Assembly: GCF_029581195.1 (NCBI RefSeq)
Contig: NZ_CP120737.1
Location: 558,001-622,000 of the forward strand
DNA length: 64,000 nucleotides
From: Solwaraspora sp. WMMD791
Lineage (GTDB): Bacteria > Actinomycetota > Actinomycetes > Mycobacteriales > Micromonosporaceae
Reading direction: 5' to 3'
The notes under the pieces are model-generated. The model searched no databases. It was not told the DNA's origin and worked only from the letters and a program-made list of their open reading frames with translations. How positions within the stretch are numbered: position 1 is the first letter of the stretch; every line of letters begins with the position of its first letter. This document shows, one piece after another, positions 25,454 to 33,810 of the stretch. The position numbers were made by a program, and so were the translations under genes.

Positions 25454-26748
25454 GTCTCGTCTCGGCTCGTCGTCGGGGTGGCGGTCGGCGCGTCCGGCGG
25501 CATGGTCGCGACGGGACTCGCGGCGGGGGAGGAGCCGCGCTGGGCGGCGGTGTGGCCGAAGAGCCAGTCGGTGGCCCGGTAGTCGGTGGGTCCACGGTGG
25601 GCCAGGGCGTCGTCGCGCAGCGCCGCGGCGATGCCGTCGACATGCCAGATGTCGCCCCAGGTCCGGGCGTTGCGCTGCACCCGTGCCGTACGGGGTGCGC
25701 GTTCCCGGGCGAACTCGTGCAGCGCGACGCCGACCGGGGCGTCCGGGCCGAGCGGGCCGGCGGGCAGATGCCTCTCGACCGCCCCGGCGAGCGCGGCGGC
25801 GTCCTCCAACGCCTGGCAGGCACCCTGTGCCAGGTACTGCAGCATCGGATGGGCGGCGTCGCCGAGCAGGGTGACCCGGTCACCGATCACCCAGTTGTCG
25901 ATCGGCGTCCGGTCGTACATCGGCCACCGCTGGTCGGTCCGGATCGCCTGTACGGCGGTCCGCACGTGCGGACAGGCCCGGGAGAACGCCTCCCGGAGCT
26001 CCGCAGGGCCACCCCAGTCGGGGTCGCCCTGCCGGTACCGCTCGCTGCGGAACACCGCGACCTGGTTGTAGTAGCTGCCGCCGCGCAGGGCGTACTGCAC
26101 GAAGTGCATGCCGGGGCCGATGAAGGCGACCACGTCGGACAGATCGGCGGTCCGACTGGCCTGCTCGATCGGGATGGCCCCCCGGTAGGCGACGTAACCG
26201 CTGCATTCCGGCTCGTCGTCGCTGACCATGGCCCGGAACCGGGAGTGCAGGCCGTCGGCGGCGACGACGGCCCGGGCCCGGTAGCGCTGCCCGCTGGCGC
26301 AGTCGATCTCGACGGCGTCCGGGCCCGGCCGGATCGCTGTCACCTCACGGCCGGGTTCGAGTACCGCGCCGGCCCCGGCTGCCCCGGCCAGCAGCAGGTC
26401 GAGCAGGTCGCGACGGTGCGCGACGACGTACGGGGCCAGGTAGCGGTCGGTGAACGGCCCGGTGAGGTCGAGCCGGTTCAGCTCCCGGCCGGTGCGGGCG
26501 TCGGCGAGGACCAGGTGTCGGGGGACCAGCCCGGCGGTGATCAACCGGTCGAGCAGGCCCCACTCGCGTAGCAGCCGGGTGGCGTTGGGGGCGAGTTGGA
26601 TACCGGCCCCGACCTCGCCGAAGGCGCCGGCTCGCTCGAGCACCCGGACCTGTCGGCCGGCGCGGGCCAGGGCAAGTGCGGTGCCGAGCCCGCCGATGCC
26701 GCCACCGATCACGATGAACTCGTCGGGCTGCGTCTCGCTGGCCGTCAA
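25450..26748 (-). CDS. FAD-dependent aromatic hydroxylase, 3-hydroxybenzoate 6-hydroxylase-like
   Basis: A 432-residue group A flavin monooxygenase. It has GGGIGGLGTALALARAG, the DG motif in VVAADGLHSRFRAMV and GDAAHPMLQYLAQGACQALEDA. Several blocks follow what I recall of Rhodococcus 3HB6H closely: FTDRYLAPYVVAHRRDL, VAFIGPGMHFVQYALRGG, NQVAVFRSE, WPMYDRTPIDNW and TWGDIWHVDG. The product of that reaction is gentisate, and gentisate-cleavage genes open this window. It heads a five-gene operon running to 20566. The C-terminal 30 residues are a disordered Pro/Thr/Ala tail. Salicylate hydroxylase is the alternative, but the gentisate context favours 3-hydroxybenzoate. Confidence 0.82.
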   Translation of the reverse strand: MTASETQPDEFIVIGGGIGGLGTALALARAGRQVRVLERAGAFGEVGAGIQLAPNATRLLREWGLLDRLITAGLVPRHLVLADARTGRELNRLDLTGPFTDRYLAPYVVAHRRDLLDLLLAGAAGAGAVLEPGREVTAIRPGPDAVEIDCASGQRYRARAVVAADGLHSRFRAMVSDDEPECSGYVAYRGAIPIEQASRTADLSDVVAFIGPGMHFVQYALRGGSYYNQVAVFRSERYRQGDPDWGGPAELREAFSRACPHVRTAVQAIRTDQRWPMYDRTPIDNWVIGDRVTLLGDAAHPMLQYLAQGACQALEDAAALAGAVERHLPAGPLGPDAPVGVALHEFARERAPRTARVQRNARTWGDIWHVDGIAAALRDDALAHRGPTDYRATDWLFGHTAAQRGSSPAASPVATMPPDAPTATPTTSRDET

Positions 26749-26912
26749 CGTGCCTCCTGAGGGCTGTGGGGCCGGGTCGGTCCCGGACGCGGGGCCGGCC
26801 GAGGTTGCCCGACGCTAACCCCGCTTCTGTTCAGAAGAATCTGTGTCGACCAGCCTTTCTGGTGAGCAGAACGGCAACTGGTTGCCGGGTTGTCGGCCGC
26901 GCCGACCATGGC

Positions 26913-26938
26913 GTACCAAGCGCTTGTTAGGGTACGCT
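26913..26938. promoter_or_regulatory. Operator S4 between the hydroxylase operon and the thiolase
   Basis: ACCAAGCGCTTGTT at 26915-26928 matches the KstR2 consensus fully. On the minus strand CCTAACAAGCGCTTGGTAC (26931-26913) is identical to the S3 promoter at 16826-16844. On the plus strand TACGCT (26933-26938) lies 7 bp before the thiolase ATG, the spacing of a leaderless -10 box. The site could control both directions. Confidence 0.7.
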
Positions 26939-26945
26939 GCCCGCC

Positions 26946-28187
26946 ATGTCGCCCCGAGACTCCGCCGCTCCGCAGGCCGTGATCGTCGCCGCCGCCCGCT
27001 CGCCGATCGGCCGGGCGCGCAAGGGTTCGCTGACCACGCTGCGTCCTGACGACCTCGCCGTGGACATCACCCGGGCCGCGCTGGCGCAGGTGCCCGCCCT
27101 GGACCCGGCGCAGGTGCAGGACGTCCTGCTCGGTTGCGCCCAGCCGGCCGGCGAGCACGGCCACAACCTGGCCCGGATGGTCGCCGTCGGGTTGGGTCTG
27201 GACGACACCCCCGGCACCACCGTCCACCGGTACTGCGCCTCGTCGGTGCAGACCACCCGGATGGCCTTCCACGCGATCCGGGCCGGGGAGGGCGACGTCT
27301 TCGTATCCGCCGGGGTGGAGATGGTCTCCCGGTACGACGCCGGAAAGTCGGACAATTTGCCGGGCACCCGCAATCCGCGCTACGCGGCGGCCGGTGCCCG
27401 CAGCGCGGCGCGCGCCGCCGGTGGTGGTGGGCTGTGGCGGGACCCACGCGAGTCCGGGTCGCCGCCGGATCCGTACATCGCGATGGGGGAGACCGCCGAG
27501 AACGTCGCGCAGCGGTACGGGGTGAGCCGGGCCGACCAGGACGAGTTCGCGGTGCGCAGCCAGAATCTGGCGGAGAAGGCGATCGCCGCCGGCTTCGCCG
27601 CACGCGACATCACCCCGGTGACGTTGCCGGACGGCACCGTCGTCGACCGCGACGACAGCCCGCGTCCCGGCGTCCGGCTGACGTCGGTGGCCGCGCTCAC
27701 GCCGGTGTTCCGGCCGGACGGCACGGTGACCGCCGGAAACTGCTGTCCGCTCAACGACGGTGCCGCCGCGTTGGTGGTGATGAGTGCCGCCCGCGCCGCC
27801 GAACTCGACATCACCCCCCTGGCCCGGATCGTGGCTACCGGGGTCTCCGCGCTCAGCCCGGAGATCATGGGGCTCGGCCCGGTCGAGGCGACGCGGCAGG
27901 CGTTGCGCCATGCCGGGCTGACCATCGACGACATCGATCTGGTGGAGATCAACGAAGCCTTCGCGGCCCAGGTGCTGCCCTGTGTGCGGCTGCTCGGCAT
28001 CGACCTCGACCGGGTGAACGTCAACGGTGGAGCGATCGCGCTGGGCCATCCGTTCGGGATGACCGGTGCCCGGATCACCACCAGCCTGATCCGGGCGCTG
28101 CGGGAGCGCGACCGGCAGTTCGGGCTGGTCACCATGTGCGCGGCCGGAGGACAGGGGATGGCGATGGTGATCGAGCGGGTTGGCTGA
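26946..28187 (+). CDS. fadA6: Acetyl-CoA acetyltransferase (thiolase), FadA6-like
   Basis: A 413-residue thiolase with the full catalytic set: nucleophile Cys97 in HRYCASSVQT, NEAFA, His in GGAIALGHPFGMTGAR and the second Cys in MCAAGGQG. Thiolases cleave 3-oxoacyl-CoA with CoA. In mycobacteria FadA6 belongs to the KstR2 regulon and works after IpdAB opens the last steroid ring. Here operator S4 is 17 bp upstream and the Ipd operon starts 92 bp downstream, so the FadA6 role is likely. No ribosome-binding site precedes the ATG; a -10-like TACGCT 7 bp before it suggests a leaderless mRNA. Confidence 0.85.
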   Translation: MSPRDSAAPQAVIVAAARSPIGRARKGSLTTLRPDDLAVDITRAALAQVPALDPAQVQDVLLGCAQPAGEHGHNLARMVAVGLGLDDTPGTTVHRYCASSVQTTRMAFHAIRAGEGDVFVSAGVEMVSRYDAGKSDNLPGTRNPRYAAAGARSAARAAGGGGLWRDPRESGSPPDPYIAMGETAENVAQRYGVSRADQDEFAVRSQNLAEKAIAAGFAARDITPVTLPDGTVVDRDDSPRPGVRLTSVAALTPVFRPDGTVTAGNCCPLNDGAAALVVMSAARAAELDITPLARIVATGVSALSPEIMGLGPVEATRQALRHAGLTIDDIDLVEINEAFAAQVLPCVRLLGIDLDRVNVNGGAIALGHPFGMTGARITTSLIRALRERDRQFGLVTMCAAGGQGMAMVIERVG

Positions 28188-28195
28188 ACCCGGGC

Positions 28196-28224
28196 TGGCC
28201 AGCCAATCAAGCGCTTGGTACATT
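28196..28224 (+). promoter_or_regulatory. Ipd operon promoter with operator S5
   Basis: TGGCCA (28196-28201), a 17-bp spacer and TACATT (28219-28224). Operator ATCAAGCGCTTGGT (28206-28219) lies in the spacer and matches the KstR2 consensus fully. The whole 29-bp segment aligns with the S3 promoter with four differences. It should drive the ten genes from 28279 to 38340. Confidence 0.78.
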
Positions 28225-28278
28225 GCGAAGGCGTCGGTTCCGGCGTACCCGCACCCGCGACCAGCAAGGATCGAGTAG

Positions 28279-29142
28279 GTGGCGATGACCGACAAACGGA
28301 TGACCGCCGAGCAGGTCGTCGGCGAGCTGCGCTCCGGCATGACCATCGGCATCGGCGGCTGGGGTTCGCGCCGCAAGCCGATGTCCCTGGTCCGGGCGAT
28401 CCTGCGGTCGGACCTCGACGACCTGACCGTCGTCACCTACGGCGGCCCCGACGTCGGCCTGCTGCTCGCCGCCGGCAAGGTCCGTCGCCTGGTGTACGGC
28501 TTCGTCTCGCTCGACTCGATCCCGTTGGAGCCACACTTCCGGGCCGCCCGCCAGTCAGGCGCCGTCGAGGCCGTCGAGTACGACGAGGGCATGCTCTACC
28601 TCGGCCTGTACGCCGCCGCCTGCCGCCTGCCGTTCCTGCCCACCCGGGTCGGACTCGGCTCCGACCTGATGCGCATCAACCCGGACCTGCGGACCGTGCG
28701 GTCGCCGTACGACGACGAGGAACTGCTTGCCGTCCCGGCGCTGCGGCTGGACGCCGCCCTGGTCCACCTGCACCGGGCCGACATCCACGGCAACGCCCTC
28801 TGCCTGGGCCCCGACCCGTACTTCGACGACCTGTACTGCGCGGCCGCCGACCGCGCGTACGTCTCCTGCGAGCAGATCGTGCCGACCGCGCAGCTCACCC
28901 CGGCCGCCTCGGTGCTGGTCCGCCGCCACCAGGTACGTGGGGTGGTTCCGGCCGCCAACGGTGCCCACTTCACCTCGTGCGACCCGGACTACCCCCGTGA
29001 CGAGCAGTTCCAACGTGAGTACGCCGACGCGGCCGGCACCGACCGGTGGGCCGCGTTCCGCCAGCGCTACCTCGACACCGACGAGGCCGGCTACCAGCAG
29101 GCCGTCGCCGCCCGGGGACCGCAGATGGAGGTGATCCGGTGA
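28279..29142 (+). CDS. ipdA: IpdA-like subunit of COCHEA-CoA hydrolase
   Basis: A 287-residue class I CoA-transferase-fold protein. The GTG start is 8 bp from AAGGA; an ATG two codons later is the alternative. Sequence blocks match what I recall of mycobacterial IpdA closely: SGMTIGIGGWGSRRKPMSLVRAILRSD, VTYGGPDVGLL, VYGFVSLDSIPLEP, LPFLPTRVGLGSD and GAHFTSCDPDYPRDEQFQREYA. IpdAB hydrolyses the last carbocyclic ring (COCHEA-CoA) in steroid ring C/D catabolism and is not a true transferase. The next gene is the matching beta subunit, overlapping by 4 bp. This is one of the most specific markers in the window for HIP-CoA-type degradation. Confidence 0.9.
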   Translation: MAMTDKRMTAEQVVGELRSGMTIGIGGWGSRRKPMSLVRAILRSDLDDLTVVTYGGPDVGLLLAAGKVRRLVYGFVSLDSIPLEPHFRAARQSGAVEAVEYDEGMLYLGLYAAACRLPFLPTRVGLGSDLMRINPDLRTVRSPYDDEELLAVPALRLDAALVHLHRADIHGNALCLGPDPYFDDLYCAAADRAYVSCEQIVPTAQLTPAASVLVRRHQVRGVVPAANGAHFTSCDPDYPRDEQFQREYADAAGTDRWAAFRQRYLDTDEAGYQQAVAARGPQMEVIR

Positions 29143-29900
29143 CCGCCACCGCGCCGACACGCGCCGAGGTGTGCGTCGTCGCCTGCGCCGAGGCATGGCG
29201 TGGCGACGGCGAGATCCTGGCCAGCCCGATCGGGCTGATCCCGACGATCGGCGCCCGGCTGGCCCGGGCCACCTTCTCCCCGGAACTGCTGCTCACCGAC
29301 GGCGAAGCCGCCCTCGGCGTCGGCACCTGGCCGGTCGGTGGATCCCCGGCGCAGACCGAGGGAGCGTTGCCGTTCCGGCAGATCTTCGAGCTGATCTGGT
29401 CCGGCCGCCGGCACGTCATGATGGGGCCGGGCCAGATCGACCGGTACGGCAACGTCAACATCTCGGCGATCGGCGACTTCCACCGGCCGAAGGTGGCCCT
29501 GCTCGGAGTACGGGGCGCACCCGGCAACACGGTGAGCCACCCGTGCAGCTACTGGGTGCCCCGGCACAGCCGCCGGACCTTCGTCGCACAGGTCGACCTG
29601 GTCTGCGGCGTCGGCTACGACCGGGCGGCGGCGGCCGGGCCGTCCGCGTCGCGCTTCCATCAGCTGCGCCGGGTGGTGAGCGATCTCGGGGTCTTCGACT
29701 TCTCCGGCCCGGACCACCGGATGCGGCTCGTGTCGACCCACCCCGGAGTCAGCGTCGAACAGATCCGCGAGGCGACCGGGTTCGACCTGCTGATCGGCGA
29801 GGACGTGCCGCAGACCCGGCAGCCGACGGCGCAGGAGCTGGCCCTGATCCGTACCGCCATCGACCCGGCCGGCCACCGCGACACGGAGGTACGGCGATGA
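29139..29900 (+). CDS. ipdB: IpdB-like subunit of COCHEA-CoA hydrolase
   Basis: A 253-residue CoA-transferase-fold partner of IpdA. It starts at the GTG overlapping the IpdA stop, behind GGAGGTG. The conserved IpdB blocks are present: RAEVCVVACAEAWRGDGEIL, LLLTDGEAAL, GRRHVMMGPGQIDRYGNVNIS, LGVRGAPGNTVSHPCSYWV and VVSDLGVFDFSGPDHRMRLVS. With IpdA it should cleave the ring of a beta-keto cyclohexenyl-CoA thioester by hydrolysis. The stop overlaps the next ATG by 4 bp. Confidence 0.9.
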   Translation: MTATAPTRAEVCVVACAEAWRGDGEILASPIGLIPTIGARLARATFSPELLLTDGEAALGVGTWPVGGSPAQTEGALPFRQIFELIWSGRRHVMMGPGQIDRYGNVNISAIGDFHRPKVALLGVRGAPGNTVSHPCSYWVPRHSRRTFVAQVDLVCGVGYDRAAAAGPSASRFHQLRRVVSDLGVFDFSGPDHRMRLVSTHPGVSVEQIREATGFDLLIGEDVPQTRQPTAQELALIRTAIDPAGHRDTEVRR

Positions 29901-31033
29901 CCGACCGCCCGGCGCGGCCGGTCGACGGAGCGCGGCCGGTCGACGGAACGCCCCGGTCCCACCCGGCCCTGCGTACCCCGATCTGCGAACTGTTCGGGGT
30001 GCGTTACCCGATCGTGCAGACCGCCATGGGCTTCGTCTCCGGCCCTCGGCTGGTCGCGGCCACCGCCAACGCCGGAGGGTTGGGCATCCTCGCCGGCGCC
30101 ACCCTCGACCTGCCCGAACTGGCCACCGCGATAGCCGAGATCCGCCGCCGCACCAGCGCGCCGTTCGGGGTCAACCTGCGGGCCGACGCCACCGACGCCG
30201 CCGCGCGGGTCGATCTGCTGATCCGGGAGCACGTCCGGGTCGTCTCGTTCGCCCTGGCCCCGAAGCCCGAGCTGATCGCCCGGCTGCGCGACGCCGGGGT
30301 ACGGGTGGTGCCGTCGGTCGGCGCGCGCCGGCACGCCGAGAAGGTGGCCGGCTGGGGCGCCGACGCGGTCATCGTGCAGGGTGCCGAGGGCGGCGGCCAC
30401 ACCGGCGCGGTTCCGACCAGTCTGCTGCTGCCGCAGGTGGCCGACGCCGTCGACATCCCGGTGATCGGGGCCGGCGGGTTCTTCGACGGCCGGGGTCTGG
30501 TCGCCGCCCTCGCCTACGGCGCCGCCGGGGTGGCGATGGGCACCCGGTTCCTGCTCACCAGCGACACCACGGTCAGCCCGCAGGTGCAGCGGCGCTACCT
30601 CGACGCCGGGTTGGACGGCACCGTGGTCACCCGGGCGCTCGACGGCGTACCGCAGCGGGTGCTGCGGACCGATCTCATCGACCGGCTGGAACACGCCGGA
30701 CCGCTCCGCCGGCTGGTCCGTTCGGCCCGCAGCGCCGCCCGGTTCCGGCGACTCACCGGCACCCCGTGGCGGCACCTGCTCGCCGAGGGTCTGGCGATGC
30801 GCCGCAGCCGGGAACTGACCTGGAGCCAGGTGCTGCTCGCCGCGAACACCCCGATGCTGCTGCGTGCCGCGATGGTCGACGGGCGCGTCGACCTCGGCGT
30901 GATGGCGACCGGACAGGTCACCGGGCTGATCGACGACCTGCCGAGCTGCGCCGAGCTGATCGACCGGATCGTCGCCGAGGCGGTGGCGGTGCTGGACACC
31001 TTGCAGGAAGGACGATCCGATGGCGACCGCTGA
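29897..31033 (+). CDS. ipdC: IpdC-like FMN oxidoreductase (nitronate monooxygenase family)
   Basis: A 378-residue TIM-barrel flavoprotein of the 2-nitropropane-dioxygenase family, starting at ATG behind GGAGGT. The first 28 residues are a disordered extension with a doubled DGARPVDG-type motif; the barrel starts at LRTPICELFGVRYPIVQTAMGFV. FMN-phosphate motifs are VIVQGAEGGGHTG, VIGAGGFFDGRGL and GVAMGTRFLLT. In rhodococci and mycobacteria IpdC lies beside ipdAB and is needed for oxidation of hydroxylated HIP-CoA. Gene order (ipdA-ipdB-ipdC) is the same here, so the assignment rests on both fold and context. The last 14 bp overlap the SDR. Confidence 0.85.
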   Translation: MTDRPARPVDGARPVDGTPRSHPALRTPICELFGVRYPIVQTAMGFVSGPRLVAATANAGGLGILAGATLDLPELATAIAEIRRRTSAPFGVNLRADATDAAARVDLLIREHVRVVSFALAPKPELIARLRDAGVRVVPSVGARRHAEKVAGWGADAVIVQGAEGGGHTGAVPTSLLLPQVADAVDIPVIGAGGFFDGRGLVAALAYGAAGVAMGTRFLLTSDTTVSPQVQRRYLDAGLDGTVVTRALDGVPQRVLRTDLIDRLEHAGPLRRLVRSARSAARFRRLTGTPWRHLLAEGLAMRRSRELTWSQVLLAANTPMLLRAAMVDGRVDLGVMATGQVTGLIDDLPSCAELIDRIVAEAVAVLDTLQEGRSDGDR

Positions 31034-31823
31034 ACCGCCGGCCGGGCTGCGGCCGCCGGCCGGGCCGACCGGCCATGGCCTGCTCGCCGGCCGGACCGTG
31101 CTGGTCACCGCTGCGGCCGGCACCGGCATCGGCGCGGCGACCGCGCGACGCTGCGCCGAGGAGGGTGCCCGGGTGGCGATCAGCGACCGGCACGAAGCGC
31201 GCCTACGGACGACGGCCGCTGAGCTCGCCGCCGCGACCGGTGTGGAACCTCTCGCGGTCGTCTGCGACGTCACCGTCGAGTCGCAGGTGCAGGCGATGAT
31301 CGACCAGGTCGTCACCGGCTACGGCCAGCTCGACGTGCTGGTCAACAACGCCGGCCTGGGCGGCACCGCCCGGATCACCGAGATGACCGACGAGCAGTGG
31401 CACCGGGTGCTGGACGTCACCCTCACCGGCACCTTCCGGTGCACCCGCGCCGCGCTGCGGCACATGATGCCGCGCGGCAGCGGCGTGATCGTCAACAACG
31501 CCTCGGTGCTGGGCTGGCGGGCCCAGCAGGGCCAGGCGCACTATGCCGCCGCCAAGGCCGGGGTGATGGCGTTGACCCGGTGCAGCGCCGTCGAGGCCGC
31601 CGAGGCCGGGGTCCGGGTGAACGCAGTCGCGCCGAGCCTCGCCATGCACGCCAACCTGGCCAAGGTCACCGATGACGCCCTGCTGGCCGCGCTGGCCGAC
31701 CGGGAGGCGTTCGGCCGGGCCGCCGAACCCTGGGAGGTGGCGAACGTGATCGTCTTCCTGGCCAGCGACTACGCCTCGTACCTGGTGGGCGAGGTGCTCT
31801 CGGTCAGCAGCCAACACCCGTGA
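31020..31823 (+). CDS. ipdF: IpdF-like short-chain dehydrogenase
   Basis: A 267-residue SDR overlapping the end of ipdC by 14 bp. It has blocks I recognise from mycobacterial IpdF: HGLLAGRTVLVTAAAGTGIGAATARR, ISDRHEARLRTTAAEL, VNNASVLGWRAQ, HYAAAKAGVMALTRCSA and EAFGRAAEPWEVA, with the unusual C-terminus EVLSVSSQHP. Catalytic Ser, Tyr and Lys are present. IpdF oxidises the ring hydroxyl of 5-hydroxy-HIP-CoA-type intermediates to the ketone that EchA20 then acts on. Its position just before an EchA20-like gene agrees. Confidence 0.87.
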   Translation: MATAEPPAGLRPPAGPTGHGLLAGRTVLVTAAAGTGIGAATARRCAEEGARVAISDRHEARLRTTAAELAAATGVEPLAVVCDVTVESQVQAMIDQVVTGYGQLDVLVNNAGLGGTARITEMTDEQWHRVLDVTLTGTFRCTRAALRHMMPRGSGVIVNNASVLGWRAQQGQAHYAAAKAGVMALTRCSAVEAAEAGVRVNAVAPSLAMHANLAKVTDDALLAALADREAFGRAAEPWEVANVIVFLASDYASYLVGEVLSVSSQHP

Positions 31824-31833
31824 GGACCCGACG

Positions 31834-32655
31834 ATGACATCCACAAAGGACAGTACGATGGTCGTCGCGACCACCGGCGCCGACGGAGTGACCGAGATCG
31901 TGGTCGACCGGCCGCCGGTCAACGCGCTGCCGGTCGCCGGCTGGCACCGCCTCGCCGAGGTGGTCACCGCCGCCGGTGCCGACCCGGCGACCCGCGTGGT
32001 GGTGCTGCGGGCGCAGGGCCGCGGCTTCAACGCCGGGGTCGACATCAAACAGATCCAGGCCGATCCCGGCAACGACGCGCTGATCGGCGCGAACCGGGGC
32101 TGCTTCGCGGCGTTCGCCGCCGTCTACGACTGCCCGGTGCCGGTCGTCGCCGCCGTTCACGGCTTCTGCCTCGGCGGCGGCATCGGCCTGGTCGGCAACG
32201 CCGACATCATCGTGGCCAGCGACGACGCCACGTTCGGACTGCCCGAGGTGGACCGGGGCGCGCTCGGTGCCGCCACCCACCTGTCCCGGCTGGTGCCACA
32301 GCACCGGGCCCGGGCGATGCTCTACACGGCCGCGACCGCCACCGCCGCCGAACTGCACGCCTACGGGTCGGTGCTGCGCGTGGTTCCGGCCGCCGACCTG
32401 CGGGCCGCCGCGCTGGACGTCGCCCAGCAGATCGCCGCCAAGGATCCGGCGGTGATCCGGGCGGCGAAGGAGTCGCTCAACGGCATCGACCCGTGGGACG
32501 TCAAGCGCAGCTACCGCTACGAGCAGGGCTTCACCTTCGAGTTGAACCTGTCCGGTGTCGCCCACCGGGTCCGCGACGGCTTCGGTGACCGGCCCGCCGG
32601 GCCGGCGCGGCGACGCGGTGCCGGCCGGGCCGCCGACCCGGAGCGGGAGGGCTGA
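31834..32655 (+). CDS. echA20: EchA20-like ring-opening hydrolase (crotonase fold)
   Basis: A 273-residue crotonase-family protein. Close agreement with what I recall of EchA20 is seen in PPVNALPVAGWHRLAEVVTAAGA, RGFNAGVDIKQIQ, ANRGCFAAFAAVYDCPVPVVAAVHGFCLGGGIGLVGNADIIVAS, FGLPEVDRGALGAATHLSRLVPQH and RYEQGFTFELNLSGVA. EchA20 hydrolyses ring D in the diketo-indene carboxyl-CoA intermediate. A second start at 31858 (MVVATTG, behind AAAGGA) aligns better with the mycobacterial N-terminus and may be the real one. The C-terminal 25 residues (Arg/Ala-rich) are an extension. Confidence 0.87.
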   Translation: MTSTKDSTMVVATTGADGVTEIVVDRPPVNALPVAGWHRLAEVVTAAGADPATRVVVLRAQGRGFNAGVDIKQIQADPGNDALIGANRGCFAAFAAVYDCPVPVVAAVHGFCLGGGIGLVGNADIIVASDDATFGLPEVDRGALGAATHLSRLVPQHRARAMLYTAATATAAELHAYGSVLRVVPAADLRAAALDVAQQIAAKDPAVIRAAKESLNGIDPWDVKRSYRYEQGFTFELNLSGVAHRVRDGFGDRPAGPARRRGAGRAADPEREG

Positions 32656-32658
32656 CCG

Positions 32659-33798
32659 ATGGACCTGCGTCCGAATCCGGGCGACGAACAGTTCCGCGCC
32701 GAGGCCCGCGACTGGCTGCGTGCCCACCGGCCGACCCGGCCGTTGCCCTCCGGGGACACCCGGACCGGGTTCGCCGCCCATCTGGAATGGGAGCGGACGC
32801 TGCACGACGGCGGCTGGTCGGTGGTCTCCTGGCCCCGCCGCTACGGCGGCCGGGACGCCTCGCTGTGGCAGTGGCTGATCTTCGAGGAGGAGTACGCCGC
32901 CGCTGGCGCGCCGCAGCGGGTCACTCAGAACGGCATCTTCCTGCTCGCGCCGACCCTGTTCGAGTTCGGTACCGACGAGCAGCGGGACCGGATCCTTCCG
33001 GCGATGGCCGCCGCCGAGCAGCTGTGGTGTCAGGGCTGGTCCGAACCGGACGCCGGCAGTGACCTGGCCGCGCTGACCAGCCGGGCGGTCCGCGACGACG
33101 CGGCCGGTGGCTGGCGGCTGACCGGACACAAGACGTGGACCACCCGGGCGGCGTTCTGCACCCATCTGTTCGGCCTGTTCCGTACCGATCCGCAGCAGCA
33201 GCGGCACCGGGGGCTGACCTACTTCCTGGTGCCGCTGGACGCCCCCGGGGTGACCGTACGGGGATTCGGCCGGTTCGACGGCGACGAAGGGTTCGCCGAC
33301 GTCCACCTCGACGACGTCTTCGTCCCGGACACCGACGTGATCGGCGAGGTCGGGGCCGGCTGGCGGGTGGCGATGGCCACCACCGGCTCCGAACGCGGCC
33401 TCACCCTGCGCCCGCCGGGCCGGTTCACCGCGGCCGCCGCCCGGCTGGTCGAGCTGGCCGGCGACCGGCCGGACCAGCTCACCGGCCGGCTGCGCGAGCA
33501 GGTGGTCCGCGCCTGGCTCGGTGCCCGCGCCTACCACCTGTTCACCCTGGCCCAGGTGACCCGGATGCTCGACGGCGACCCGCCGGGCGCGGCGGCCAGC
33601 CTCAACAAGATCCACTGGTCCGAGCTGGACATCGCGCTGCACCGTACCGCCCTCGACCTGCTCGGCCCGGACGCCGAGGTCGACGCCGAGTGGACCCGTG
33701 GCTTCCAGTTCTCCCTGGCCGGCCCGATCTACGCCGGCACCAACGAGATCCAACGCGGCATCGTCGCCGAGCGGCTGCTCGGCCTGCCCCGACGCTGA
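32659..33798 (+). CDS. Acyl-CoA dehydrogenase, probable IpdE1 subunit
   Basis: A 379-residue acyl-CoA dehydrogenase, full length. FAD-binding motifs LWCQGWSEPDAGSDLA and KTWTTRA are clear, and the C-terminus IYAGTNEIQRGIVAERLLGLPRR is typical of the FadE30/IpdE1 group. In steroid degraders IpdE1 and IpdE2 form a heterotetramer that dehydrogenates 5-hydroxy-HIP-CoA; one subunit carries the FAD site and the other is degenerate. The next gene is a shorter dehydrogenase, matching this two-subunit pattern. The start ATG is 3 bp after the EchA20-like stop. Confidence 0.82.
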   Translation: MDLRPNPGDEQFRAEARDWLRAHRPTRPLPSGDTRTGFAAHLEWERTLHDGGWSVVSWPRRYGGRDASLWQWLIFEEEYAAAGAPQRVTQNGIFLLAPTLFEFGTDEQRDRILPAMAAAEQLWCQGWSEPDAGSDLAALTSRAVRDDAAGGWRLTGHKTWTTRAAFCTHLFGLFRTDPQQQRHRGLTYFLVPLDAPGVTVRGFGRFDGDEGFADVHLDDVFVPDTDVIGEVGAGWRVAMATTGSERGLTLRPPGRFTAAAARLVELAGDRPDQLTGRLREQVVRAWLGARAYHLFTLAQVTRMLDGDPPGAAASLNKIHWSELDIALHRTALDLLGPDAEVDAEWTRGFQFSLAGPIYAGTNEIQRGIVAERLLGLPRR

Positions 33799-33810
33799 GG
33801 AGGAGACGGC

